A program made the translations under genes and the position numbers. Shown here piece by piece: positions 1 to 7,993 of a stretch of DNA of 64,000 nt (within the stretch, counting starts at the first letter, position 1; each line of letters starts with the position of its first letter). The stretch comes from Microvirga zambiensis WSM3693 (GTDB taxonomy: Bacteria; Pseudomonadota; Alphaproteobacteria; Rhizobiales; Beijerinckiaceae), in NCBI RefSeq assembly GCF_016735695.1, contig NZ_JAERQD010000002.1, forward strand, positions 1 to 64,000. The letters are read 5' to 3'. The notes under the pieces were generated by a model. That model saw only the letters and a list, made by a program, of their open reading frames with translations. It was not told the origin of the DNA and made no database searches.

Positions 1-414
1 GAAGTCGCCCATCTTGGTGCCGGAGCGCATATGGGCGGCGTGGGGGGCGAGCGACATGGATTCCTGGCCGCCGGCGATGATGATGTTGGCATCGCCGTTG
101 GCGATCTGCTGCAGGCCGATGGCCACCGTGCGCAGGCCCGAGCCGCAGAGCTGGTTGAGTGCCCAGGCGGTCTTTTCCTGCGGTACGCCGGCCGCCATGG
201 CGGCCTGGCGGGCGGGGTTCTGGCCCTGGCCTGCGGTCAGGATCTGGCCGAGGATCACCTCGTCCACTTCCGCGCCGTCCACCTTCGCCCGCTCGAGGGC
301 CGCTTTGACCGCGATGGCGCCGAGCTCGTGCGCCGGGGTGTTGGCGAAGGCCCCGTTGAACGAGCCGACGGGCGTGCGCGCCGCTCCGACGATGACGATG
401 TTGTCTCGGGGCAT
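1..414 (-). CDS. phaA: Acetyl-CoA acetyltransferase (beta-ketothiolase), N-terminal part
   Basis: This is the first 138 codons of a thiolase, and the rest runs off the left edge of the window. The enzyme condenses two acetyl-CoA to acetoacetyl-CoA, the first step of polyhydroxybutyrate synthesis. Visible are the thiolase N-terminus (VIVGAARTPVGSFNG) and the acyl-accepting cysteine, Cys90, in LNQLCGSGLR. The GGQESMS segment that follows is also typical. The start is the ATG at 414, preceded on the minus strand by a GAGAGAGGA ribosome site. It is divergent from phaR, the usual alphaproteobacterial arrangement, which supports PhaA rather than a degradative thiolase. Confidence 0.93.
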   Translation of the reverse strand, partial: MPRDNIVIVGAARTPVGSFNGAFANTPAHELGAIAVKAALERAKVDGAEVDEVILGQILTAGQGQNPARQAAMAAGVPQEKTAWALNQLCGSGLRTVAIGLQQIANGDANIIIAGGQESMSLAPHAAHMRSGTKMGDF

Positions 415-649
415 TCCTCTCTCCTGTGCTGATTGCTTGATCGCAAGACGAATGTAGTGCTGGCCCGATCAAATCCCCAGGGGGTGGGATGTCAAGGATC
501 GGATCGCCCGGACCGGCTCAGGGCACCTTAGACTTTTGGCGCTTTGATCGACCGGCATAAGGCTTATAATCATTAACGACTGGCATTCCGACGATCGGGA
601 TGGGGGGTGCCGGACCTGGTGGATTTCCCAAGGAGCGTATCGGCGCATC

Positions 650-1231
650 ATGGCGACGGAAAAACAACCGACGGTCATCAAGAAATATGCCAACCGCCGC
701 CTCTATCACACGGGCACATCGACCTACGTGACGCTGGAAGATCTGGCCGGCATGGTGCGCAAGGGCGAGGATTTCGTGGTCTACGACGCGAAGTCCGGCG
801 AGGAGATCACCCGCTCGGTGCTCGCCCAGATCATCTTCGAGCAGGAGAACAAGGAGGGGCCGAACCTTCTGCCCGTCACCGTGTTGCGCCAGCTCATCCG
901 CTTCTACGGCGATAGCATGCAGGCCCTGGTGCCGAGCTATCTCGAATTCTCCATGAACAACCTGTCCCAGGAACAGCAGAAGCTCCGGGAGCAGATGGCC
1001 AGCGCTTTCGGTCCCGGCGCCTTCCAGGCCATGGAGGAGCAGGTGCGCAAGAACATGGGCTTCTTCACCGAGGCCATGCGCATGTTCTCCCCCTTCCCGC
1101 AGCCTGCATCCGCCAACGGCGAGGGCAAGGTCTTGAAGGGAGAAAAGGGCGAGGACACGAGCGACCTCGATACACTGAAGCGGCAGATGGCCGACATGCA
1201 GGCCAAGCTCGACAAGCTGGCAAGCAAGTAG
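650..1231 (+). CDS. phaR: Polyhydroxyalkanoate synthesis repressor PhaR
   Basis: This 193-residue protein is a DNA-binding repressor that senses free PHB granules and controls phasin and other PHA genes. The N-terminal PHB/PHA accumulation regulator domain (about residues 10-70) begins with IKKYANRRLYHTGTSTYVTL and continues through YDAKSGEEITRSVLAQIIFE, both highly characteristic. The C-terminal third is a charged, probably helical tail ending in a coiled-coil-like KRQMADMQAKLDKLASK. The start is the ATG at 650, with AAGGAG about 14 bases upstream, which is a loose spacing. It is divergent from phaA, and the 235-bp gap probably holds both promoters. Confidence 0.95.
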   Translation: MATEKQPTVIKKYANRRLYHTGTSTYVTLEDLAGMVRKGEDFVVYDAKSGEEITRSVLAQIIFEQENKEGPNLLPVTVLRQLIRFYGDSMQALVPSYLEFSMNNLSQEQQKLREQMASAFGPGAFQAMEEQVRKNMGFFTEAMRMFSPFPQPASANGEGKVLKGEKGEDTSDLDTLKRQMADMQAKLDKLASK

Positions 1232-1241
1232 AAGGTTTTCG

Positions 1242-2873
1242 TCAGCCGCGGGCGCGCTTGAGCATCTGCGCGAGCGCCGAGGGCTGCTGGACCGCTTCCG
1301 GCTCACCGAACAGCGCACCCTGGAGGTAATCCACATCCCAGGAGGCGAGCAGTCGGGCCGTCGCTTCGTCATCCACCCATTCCGCCGCAACGGCAATGCC
1401 GAGCTGCTGGGCCCGGTCGATGAGGGTGCGGACGAAAAGGCGGTCGTCGGTGGATCGCCTGAGCGGCTGGATGAAGGCACCGTCGATGGTCAGAAGATCG
1501 ACCGGCAGCATGCGCAGCTGCATGGGCGAGACGTAGCCCGTTCCGAAGCCCGTGAGCGCGAGCCCGATGCCGAGGGCCTTCATGGCGTGAAGCCGGCCGA
1601 GATTGCGTCGGCATTCGGCGAGCGCCGCTTCCGGCACCTCGATCATCAGCCGCGACTCGATGCCGGGACGGGCACCGAGATGCGCCGCCAGCATGGGCAG
1701 CCATTCCGGATCCTGCAGGGCCTTTGGCGAAACCGGCAGGGAGAGATGCTCGTCCGGGTGGTGCTGGAGATGGTCTGCGGCGAGTTCCAGCATCCGTCCG
1801 TCGACCAGAAGGGCGAGATTGGAGGCCTTGAGGCTCGGCACCGGTCCGAGCGGCATCGTGCCCCCCGCAGCATCACGAAGCGAGGCGCTGGCCTGCATCA
1901 GGAACGGGGCGCGGCCATGCGCCTCCACCATCGGCCGGAGGGCGAGCGTCAGGCTGCGCTCGTTGAGGGCGGCAATCCAGTCGAATGGCGCCTGCTCCGC
2001 CGCTGGCGACGGCTTGGCAGGGCGTGCATCGTAGAAGCTGCGGGACTCGTCCCGCTCCAGGGCCGAGGCCAAGGCCTGTTCGGCGAAGCGCAGGAGTTTC
2101 GTGGCCTTGAACGTATGGTCGGGCGCGCAGGCGGCACCGAGGCGGAGGGAGGCCGCGGCTCCGCGATCTTTCAGGAGCGCATCCAGACGCTTCATGGCGC
2201 TCGGCGCATCGGAAGCGGGGCAGCAGGTAAGGGCCAGGGCGAAACGGTTCGGCCCGAGCGCGGCGAACAGGTCGTAATGGCGCATCATCGGGCGGAGATC
2301 GCGGGCGATGTCCGCGACGAGATCCGCTTCGCCGCCATCGATGCTGCCGACGATCAGGGTACAGGTCTGCGACACCCGCAAGGCTTCGTTGATGCCGTTC
2401 TGAATCCTGCACAGAAGCTCGGAGCGGGCTCTGAGAATGGCCGGAAGCAGCTCTCTGGCTCCCGAAGCCGGGTCGATGCGGAGCTGGCCGCGGGCGAAGG
2501 CGGGGCTTCCCTGGACGCCCGGCTGCCAACGGCCGGCATCCTCGACCATCACCACCCGATCCGGCTCGAGTCGCAGCGCATAGCGGGTGTCGTAGGTGCG
2601 AGCGTGGGCTTCCGTTGCGGAGATGGCGTCTGGGCGGGAAAGGCCGCAGCCCGGCTCGATCATCTGCGCGAAAGCCTTGCCGGTCCTGGGCAGGTCCCGG
2701 CCGGACAGGCCGAGCGCCTCGGCGGCGCCTGGACCCCAGGTCAGCACGTCCGAGATCATGTCCCAGGCGTAGGTGATGCCGGCAGGCGATGTCCGCTGTG
2801 GAGCCTGGCGCTTGCGTTGAGGCCGGGATGCGCTCTGAAAAAGTCCCGTCCGGCCCTGCCGCTTCGTCGCCAT
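1242..2873 (-). CDS. Degenerate GGDEF/EAL-domain protein
   Basis: About 543 residues. An N-terminal PAS-like stretch (about residues 20-80, with YAWDMISDVLTWGPGAAEAL) is followed by a GGDEF-like region without the GGDEF signature. The C-terminal EAL fold keeps FGTGYVSPMQLRMLPVDLL, AEWVDDEATARLL and YLQGALFGEPE. The EAL signature is replaced by LTLALRPMVE, and other acidic metal ligands are altered (LTIDGAF, AEWVD in place of AEGVE). It is therefore probably a c-di-GMP-related scaffold or receptor without catalysis; that is inference. The ATG at 2873 is preferred over upstream options because AAGGGTGAG sits just ahead of it. Convergent with phaR, 10 bp apart. Confidence 0.8.
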   Translation of the reverse strand: MATKRQGRTGLFQSASRPQRKRQAPQRTSPAGITYAWDMISDVLTWGPGAAEALGLSGRDLPRTGKAFAQMIEPGCGLSRPDAISATEAHARTYDTRYALRLEPDRVVMVEDAGRWQPGVQGSPAFARGQLRIDPASGARELLPAILRARSELLCRIQNGINEALRVSQTCTLIVGSIDGGEADLVADIARDLRPMMRHYDLFAALGPNRFALALTCCPASDAPSAMKRLDALLKDRGAAASLRLGAACAPDHTFKATKLLRFAEQALASALERDESRSFYDARPAKPSPAAEQAPFDWIAALNERSLTLALRPMVEAHGRAPFLMQASASLRDAAGGTMPLGPVPSLKASNLALLVDGRMLELAADHLQHHPDEHLSLPVSPKALQDPEWLPMLAAHLGARPGIESRLMIEVPEAALAECRRNLGRLHAMKALGIGLALTGFGTGYVSPMQLRMLPVDLLTIDGAFIQPLRRSTDDRLFVRTLIDRAQQLGIAVAAEWVDDEATARLLASWDVDYLQGALFGEPEAVQQPSALAQMLKRARG

Positions 2874-3040
2874 CACACTCACCCTTGACACCAGACCGCG
2901 CGGGGTGACCGAAGGCGCCTCTTGCAAGCCTGGTCCAAGCCCCTGAAACAAGGATGCAGGATCGCGTCTCAGGCTTAAGGAAGCGTAAAAAGCGATGGAA
3001 AATCAGGGCTCTTGGGGCAGCTTCTGGGGATTGCGGGCAT

Positions 3041-3068
3041 AAAAAAACCGGCGCCTTGAGCGCCGGTT
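3041..3068 (-). terminator. Rho-independent terminator of rpmF
   Basis: A perfect 9-bp stem (AACCGGCGC with GCGCCGGTT, loop of 5) is followed on the minus strand by a run of seven T. It lies 24 bp after the rpmF stop, between rpmF and the EAL-type gene. Confidence 0.9.
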
Positions 3069-3092
3069 GGTATCGTCGCATGCCGCGATCGA

Positions 3093-3278
3093 TCAGGCTT
3101 CGGTCTTCACCTTGAGGACCTGACGGCCACGGTACATGCCGGTCTTCAGGTCAACGTGGTGAGGACGGCGCAGCTCGCCGGAATCCTTGTCCTCGATGTA
3201 GGTCGGGGCCTTCAAGGCATCGGCGGAGCGACGCATGCCGCGCCGCGAAGGCGACGTTTTTCTCTTTGGAACGGCCAT
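3093..3278 (-). CDS. rpmF: 50S ribosomal protein L32
   Basis: This 61-residue protein is a component of the large ribosomal subunit. It begins [20 protein letters not shown], the universal L32 N-terminus, and ends in the basic [12 protein letters not shown]. The zinc-binding cysteines of some L32 paralogues are absent, as is normal for alphaproteobacteria. The start is the ATG at 3278, preceded by GGAG. Longer in-frame starts are rejected because the L32 N-terminus is invariant. A strong terminator follows. mtgA lies upstream on the same strand, 154 bp away. Confidence 0.97.
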   Translation of the reverse strand: MAVPKRKTSPSRRGMRRSADALKAPTYIEDKDSGELRRPHHVDLKTGMYRGRQVLKVKTEA

Positions 3279-3432
3279 AACTCGTCTCCGGTTAAAATAG
3301 CGGAGCGCCCGCTCAACCGGGGAACGCTCACATCTCAAACTTGATGAGGTTGCGCCTCATACAAGGTCTTCGGGCAAATATCTAGCCCCCAGACGCAATC
3401 CGAGGGTTTTTCCTTGCCGCACGTTGCCTCCG

Positions 3433-4119
3433 TTACGGTTTCAGGCAGTCGCTGAAGGGCGCGGCCCTCTCCATGCGGGCCATGAGCTGCCCCGCCAGGG
3501 CCCGGTGGCGGGAGGAGGGGCGGGCTGGATTGCGGACGAGGGGGTTGGGCAAGGCCCGTGCCAAAAGGGCCGCCTCCTGGCGGGTGAGGTTCTTGGCGGA
3601 TTTACGGAAATACTTCTGAGCGGCCGCCTCGGCTCCGAAGACGCCGTCGCCCCATTCGGCGATGTTGAGATAGACCTCCATCATCTGGCGCTTGGACCAG
3701 ATGAGGTCGAGATAGAGCGCGACCGGGATTTCCAGGCCCTTGCGGACGTAGGACCGGCTCGGCCAGAGGAAGAGGTTCTTAGCCACCTGCATCGGGATCG
3801 TCGAGGCGCCCCTGGATGGCCCATCGTCGTCTGCCGCCTCCACCACGAGCCAGAGGGCGCCCCAATCGACGCCCTGATGATCGCAGAAACGGCTGTCCTC
3901 GGCGGTCAGGACGGCGAGCGGCAGGTTGGGGGAGATCTCGTCGAGACGCACGAAATCGCGCTCGACCGGCTGAAGGGTGAGCCAGCGGCCGAGCATGAGG
4001 GTCGAGACCGGCGGCACGGCCCAGTACAAAAGCCCTAGCCAAAAGACCGCGCCGACCCATAAGAGGATGAGACCAAGGCCGATCTGGACGAAGCGGCGGA
4101 GAAGGCGGGCGGCCGACAT
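3433..4119 (-). CDS. mtgA: Monofunctional biosynthetic peptidoglycan transglycosylase
   Basis: 228 residues. It polymerises lipid II into glycan strands at the inner membrane (GT51 family). One N-terminal membrane segment (about residues 10-35) is followed by the GT51 domain. Motif 1 is AEDSRFCDHQG with the catalytic Glu74, then GASTIPMQVAKNLFL, RKGLEIPVALYLDLIWSK and EVYLNIAEWGDGVFGAEAAA. No transpeptidase domain follows, which separates it from class A PBPs. The start at 4119 is preferred because GGGAG precedes it and it begins just before the membrane helix. A longer form from 4221 (262 residues) is possible. Divergent from ispA. Confidence 0.93.
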   Translation of the reverse strand: MSAARLLRRFVQIGLGLILLWVGAVFWLGLLYWAVPPVSTLMLGRWLTLQPVERDFVRLDEISPNLPLAVLTAEDSRFCDHQGVDWGALWLVVEAADDDGPSRGASTIPMQVAKNLFLWPSRSYVRKGLEIPVALYLDLIWSKRQMMEVYLNIAEWGDGVFGAEAAAQKYFRKSAKNLTRQEAALLARALPNPLVRNPARPSSRHRALAGQLMARMERAAPFSDCLKP

Positions 4120-4222
4120 CGGCGCTCCCGGCCGTCCCGAGCGCCATGCCCATCTCGGCCGCGACCTTTCACCGACGCTTCCCTCGGGCGGAGCGGCGGC
4201 CCCATCCGAATTCAGGCTCATC

Positions 4223-5149
4223 ATGACGCCATCCACCAGCACTTTCACGACGCGGCTGTCCGACGCCGCGGAGATCGTCGAAGCAAGTCTCCAAGCCTTG
4301 CTAGCAGACAAAGCCGCTCCGGGCGAGCTTGCCAGGCCGCCGCGCCTCATGGCCGCCATGCGGCATGCGACCTTAAGCGGCGGCAAGCGCCTGCGGCCGT
4401 TCCTGACTCTGGAGGCCGCCCGCCTCTTCGGCGCCGAAGGGCAGGGGCCGCTGCGCGCCGGCTGCGCCGTGGAGCTGCTGCATTGCTATTCCCTTGTGCA
4501 CGACGATCTGCCCTCCATGGACGACGACGACATGCGCCGGGGCCGCCCCACGGTGCATAAGGCTTTTGACGAGGCGACCGCGATCCTCGTGGGCGACGCC
4601 CTCCAGACCCTGGCCTTCGAGGTGCTCGCCGATCCCGCGACGGCAGAGGATGCGGCGATTCGCGCCGATCTCGTGCTCGGCCTTGCCCGCGCCTCGGGCT
4701 TGGGCGGCATGGTGGGCGGCCAGCTCCTCGACCTGTCGGCCGAGGGCCGCTACGGGTCGGCGGAGCTGGGAGAGGCTGATGTCCGCCTGCTCCAGATGAT
4801 GAAGACCGGCGCGATCCTCACCTTCTCGGTGGAGGCCGGTGCGATCCTGGGCAAAGCTGACGCGGCTGCCCGCCAAAAGCTCGTCGCATACGGACGGGCC
4901 CTCGGCGCCGCGTTCCAGGTGGCGGACGACATCCTCGACCGGGAAGCCTCGGCGGAAGCGCTCGGCAAGCGCACGGGCAAGGATCAGGAGAAGGGCAAGG
5001 CCACGCTCGTCGACCTGCTCGGGATGGACGGTGCGCGCAGCGAGTGCAATCGGCTCGTCGCGGCCGCCGAGGCGGCGCTCGACGATTTCGGTCCGCATGC
5101 GCAGATCCTGCGCGATGCCGTGCGCTTCGTGGTCGAGCGTCGGGTCTGA
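4223..5149 (+). CDS. ispA: Polyprenyl synthetase (farnesyl diphosphate synthase type)
   Basis: 308 residues. It elongates IPP and DMAPP to a short-chain isoprenyl diphosphate feeding quinone, bactoprenol, hopanoid and carotenoid synthesis. The GGKRLRP motif (residues 53-59), the first Asp-rich motif DDLPSMD (94-100) and the second, DDILD (235-239), are all intact. FQVADDILD is the typical FPP synthase form; geranylgeranyl product specificity cannot be excluded from sequence alone. The start is the ATG at 4223. It converges on the bacteriophytochrome gene with only 4 bp between the stop codons. Confidence 0.9.
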   Translation: MTPSTSTFTTRLSDAAEIVEASLQALLADKAAPGELARPPRLMAAMRHATLSGGKRLRPFLTLEAARLFGAEGQGPLRAGCAVELLHCYSLVHDDLPSMDDDDMRRGRPTVHKAFDEATAILVGDALQTLAFEVLADPATAEDAAIRADLVLGLARASGLGGMVGGQLLDLSAEGRYGSAELGEADVRLLQMMKTGAILTFSVEAGAILGKADAAARQKLVAYGRALGAAFQVADDILDREASAEALGKRTGKDQEKGKATLVDLLGMDGARSECNRLVAAAEAALDDFGPHAQILRDAVRFVVERRV

Positions 5150-5153
5150 GTTT

Positions 5154-7703
5154 TCAGCGAGGACGCTCGCGCCCCGTCACCGATGCGATCGCCCCGATCA
5201 AGCTCTCGGAATCGTAGGGTTTGCGCACGACGGGGATGTCCGAGAATGCTGCAGGGACCATGCCTTTTTCTCCGTATCCCGTTGCGAAGACGAACGGGAT
5301 CTTGCGCCTGGCGAGAGCCTCCGCCACCGGAATGGAGGTCCCCTCGCCGAGATTCACGTCGAGGATGGCGACGTCCGGCATAAAGGCGGAGAGCTTGCGA
5401 AGCGCATCATCGACCGACGCGCTGATTGTGATGTCGCCGAGTCCCCGCTCGGTAAGCATTGCCTCGACATCGAGCGCGATCAGCAGCTGATCCTCGACCA
5501 GCAGCAGGCTCGTGCCGGACAGGTCGATGGATTGTCTCGTCTCGGCCGATATCGCTTGCATCTTCTGGTCGGCGCCCGGGACCGTCACGAACAGGATGTG
5601 CTTTTGCGGAATGAAGAAGCACGCCCCGACCCCCGTCGGCAGGTAGTCGACCCGGCTTTCCCCGCCGAGATCGTAGGGGATGCTGCGGTCGATCAGAACC
5701 GTGCCGAAGCCTTCGCGCTTCGGTGGCGAGACGATGGGCCCGCCCGATTCGCGCCATTCGATCTTGCAGCCGCCCTCCGGCACCAGCGACCACGCGACCG
5801 ACAGCTTCCCGCCCTCCCTGGAGAGTGCGCCGTATTTCGCGGCGTTGGTGCACAACTCGTGCAGCACGAGCGCCATGACCGAATAGGCGCGCGCATCGAG
5901 CCACACTTTCGGACCATCGAGCATGATCGTCGTGGCAGGACCGCGGTAGGGAGTCAGCTCCGCATCGAGAAGCTCGGCAAGGGAGCCTCCTCCGCCGCCC
6001 CTCGCCACCTGATCGTGGGCGACGGCCAGCGCCTGGATGCGCCCCTGGAGCGAGGCCACATAATCCTCGATGTTGCGGCCTTCCTGCACCGGATGCCCTA
6101 CCAGGGACTTGATGATCGCGAGAATGTTCTTGACCCGGTGGTTGAGCTCCTCGTTGAGCATGCGCTGTCGGATCTCAGCCTTGGTCCGCTCGTCGGCGAG
6201 CAGCTCGCCATGGCGAAGCACCACCTCGGCCAAGGCGATCCTGACGGCCTCGGCTATCTCGCGATCGGCCTCGGACCAGGGTTGCGACTGCGCATGAACG
6301 GTCTGTTTCCAGATGGCGAAACTTTTGCGCGGCGTGAGACGGTCGCCGAGCGGACCGACATCATAGGATTTTTCCGGATTGCCGGCCCAGTCGAGCGTCT
6401 GCACCTGCTCCTTGCGAAAGAAGAACAGGTAGTCACGCGGGATTTGCGATAGCGGCACGGCGAGAATGCCGGAGGCCCTGTCGCGATATTCTTCGGCCGA
6501 AGCGAGACGATGGGAGAGGGCATGGGTTGCCCAGATCCGTCCGCCATCGGCGACGTTGCCGACGAATCTCGCGATGGAGGCGACGGCCTCGGCAGGCGGT
6601 GCGCTGCCCTGCGGCGTCCAGACCTCGTCGATCCACAGCCCGAGGCCGTCGCATGGCACCAGTTGCCCGAGATCCGCGAGGCTCGCGCGAAGGGTGTCGC
6701 CGACATTAGCCTGATGCGAGGCCCGCTTGAGGATCCTGTCGAGGGAGCGACGGGCCTGCGTTGCCGTCTCGAGCTTGCCGCGTTGGAGAAGGGCGTTGAG
6801 ATGGAGGGAGAAGAAATCTCCGAACACTTCCGCTGCGACGCGCAGACCCATCGGGAGCACGCGTGGGGAATAGTGATGGCACGCGATCAGGCCCCAGAGC
6901 TCGCCGCCGATGATGATCGAGATCGACATGGAGGCTGCGACGCCCATGTTGCGCAGATATTCGCAATGGATCGGCGAGACGCTGCGCAGATGGGCGAAGG
7001 ACAGGTCAAGCGGCTCGCCTGAGGCATCGAGAACGGGCTCGATGGGGATTCGCCTGCCATCCGAGTCCGCCACGATGCGTATGATGTTGCGTAAGTACAG
7101 AACCCGCGCCTGCTGCGGGATGTCGCTTGCGGGAAAATACTGGCCGAGGAAGCTTTCGAGGTCGCTGCGCTTGGCCTCGCTGACGACCTTCCCCGAGCCG
7201 TCGTGCCCGAATTGATAGACCATGACGCGGTCATAGCCGAGAAGGCCGCGCACGAGGCGGGCGGCGTCGCGAATGAGCTGATCGGCGCTGACCGCCTTGT
7301 TGAGCCGGCCGATCAGGGCACGTGTCAGATCAAGCGGCTTGGTGAAGCGGGAGGCGGATTTCTCGAATTCGATGATCACCGTCGAGTGAAAGCGGTGAAT
7401 GGCCACATCGAAGGCCGTATCGCGAATGTCGAGGTCGAAGAGGAGAGCCGCGCGGCTCTCACCGCCTGACGTCGCGAGCGCATTGCGGAGGGTATGGGTC
7501 ACCTCCTCGCCGAGAACATCGTCCAGATCGCGGCCGTTGATCTCGCCCTGAAGCCCCAGGATGTCGGCTGCGTTGGCTGAATGCCGCAAGATTACGGAAG
7601 CATGGATATCGCAGGCGAGCAGGCAACCATGCTCCTGGATGCTGCCAGGAATATGAATCGGCTCCCGGTCGCAATTGGTGAGGTTGACGGCTTCGTTCGT
7701 CAC
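5154..7703 (-). CDS. Bacteriophytochrome HWE-type histidine kinase with C-terminal receiver
   Basis: About 849 residues. A red/far-red photoreceptor kinase. In order it has PAS (with LTNCDREPIHIPGSIQEHG; the Cys is the expected biliverdin attachment site), GAF (FPASDIPQQAR and SPIHCEYLRNMGV) and PHY (PRKSF tongue motif). Then come an HWE/HisKA_2 kinase (LNHRVKNILAIIKSL, HELCTNAAKYGALS, IEWRESGGP) and a receiver domain with phospho-acceptor in AILDVNL. All key chromophore and phosphorylation residues are present. No ATG precedes the Cys. The GTG at 7703 has a GAGAG upstream and is chosen; a TTG at 7814 would add 37 residues. No bilin-producing haem oxygenase gene is in the window. Confidence 0.9.
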   Translation of the reverse strand: MTNEAVNLTNCDREPIHIPGSIQEHGCLLACDIHASVILRHSANAADILGLQGEINGRDLDDVLGEEVTHTLRNALATSGGESRAALLFDLDIRDTAFDVAIHRFHSTVIIEFEKSASRFTKPLDLTRALIGRLNKAVSADQLIRDAARLVRGLLGYDRVMVYQFGHDGSGKVVSEAKRSDLESFLGQYFPASDIPQQARVLYLRNIIRIVADSDGRRIPIEPVLDASGEPLDLSFAHLRSVSPIHCEYLRNMGVAASMSISIIIGGELWGLIACHHYSPRVLPMGLRVAAEVFGDFFSLHLNALLQRGKLETATQARRSLDRILKRASHQANVGDTLRASLADLGQLVPCDGLGLWIDEVWTPQGSAPPAEAVASIARFVGNVADGGRIWATHALSHRLASAEEYRDRASGILAVPLSQIPRDYLFFFRKEQVQTLDWAGNPEKSYDVGPLGDRLTPRKSFAIWKQTVHAQSQPWSEADREIAEAVRIALAEVVLRHGELLADERTKAEIRQRMLNEELNHRVKNILAIIKSLVGHPVQEGRNIEDYVASLQGRIQALAVAHDQVARGGGGGSLAELLDAELTPYRGPATTIMLDGPKVWLDARAYSVMALVLHELCTNAAKYGALSREGGKLSVAWSLVPEGGCKIEWRESGGPIVSPPKREGFGTVLIDRSIPYDLGGESRVDYLPTGVGACFFIPQKHILFVTVPGADQKMQAISAETRQSIDLSGTSLLLVEDQLLIALDVEAMLTERGLGDITISASVDDALRKLSAFMPDVAILDVNLGEGTSIPVAEALARRKIPFVFATGYGEKGMVPAAFSDIPVVRKPYDSESLIGAIASVTGRERPR

Positions 7704-7894
7704 GGACGTGCTCTCTTGGTCGATGCAGGGCAGACCTGGCTCGGTGTCTTCAAGGATTGACCGGAAAGCGCCGCTACAAATCTTAATCCGGATAGATTTA
7801 GGAGGTTTGCTCAACGCTTCAACGCATGCGGCAATCGCGACCGATCAATGCAAAAGCCGGTAAGGCCTTGATTGGAGAGCGAATATCGGCATCG

Positions 7895-7993
7895 AGCTAG
7901 AGCATTTTTCGGCGAAGTGGATCCGGTTCGCCGTCAAAAAATGCGGCAAACCGAAGAAGAGAGGTGATTCCACACAAGTGGAAACAGCTCTAG
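7895..7993. repeat. Intergenic palindromic repeat bounded by AGCTAGAGC/AGCTCTAG
   Basis: A roughly 100-bp element between the bacteriophytochrome and the two-component kinase begins AGCTAGAGCATTTTTCGGCG and closes with the inverted end AGCTCTAG. The stop codon of the downstream kinase gene lies inside this end. Elements beginning AGAGCATTTTTCGGCGAAGTGG are, from memory, dispersed in Hyphomicrobiales genomes. I see no gene in the remaining 7704-7989 gap; it should also hold the bacteriophytochrome promoter. Confidence 0.6.

Noticed and set aside
3433..4386. 317-residue MtgA with a long N-terminus
   Set aside because: The additional residues lie upstream of the membrane helix, overlap the ispA start region and lack a ribosome site, so the 4119 start is preferred.
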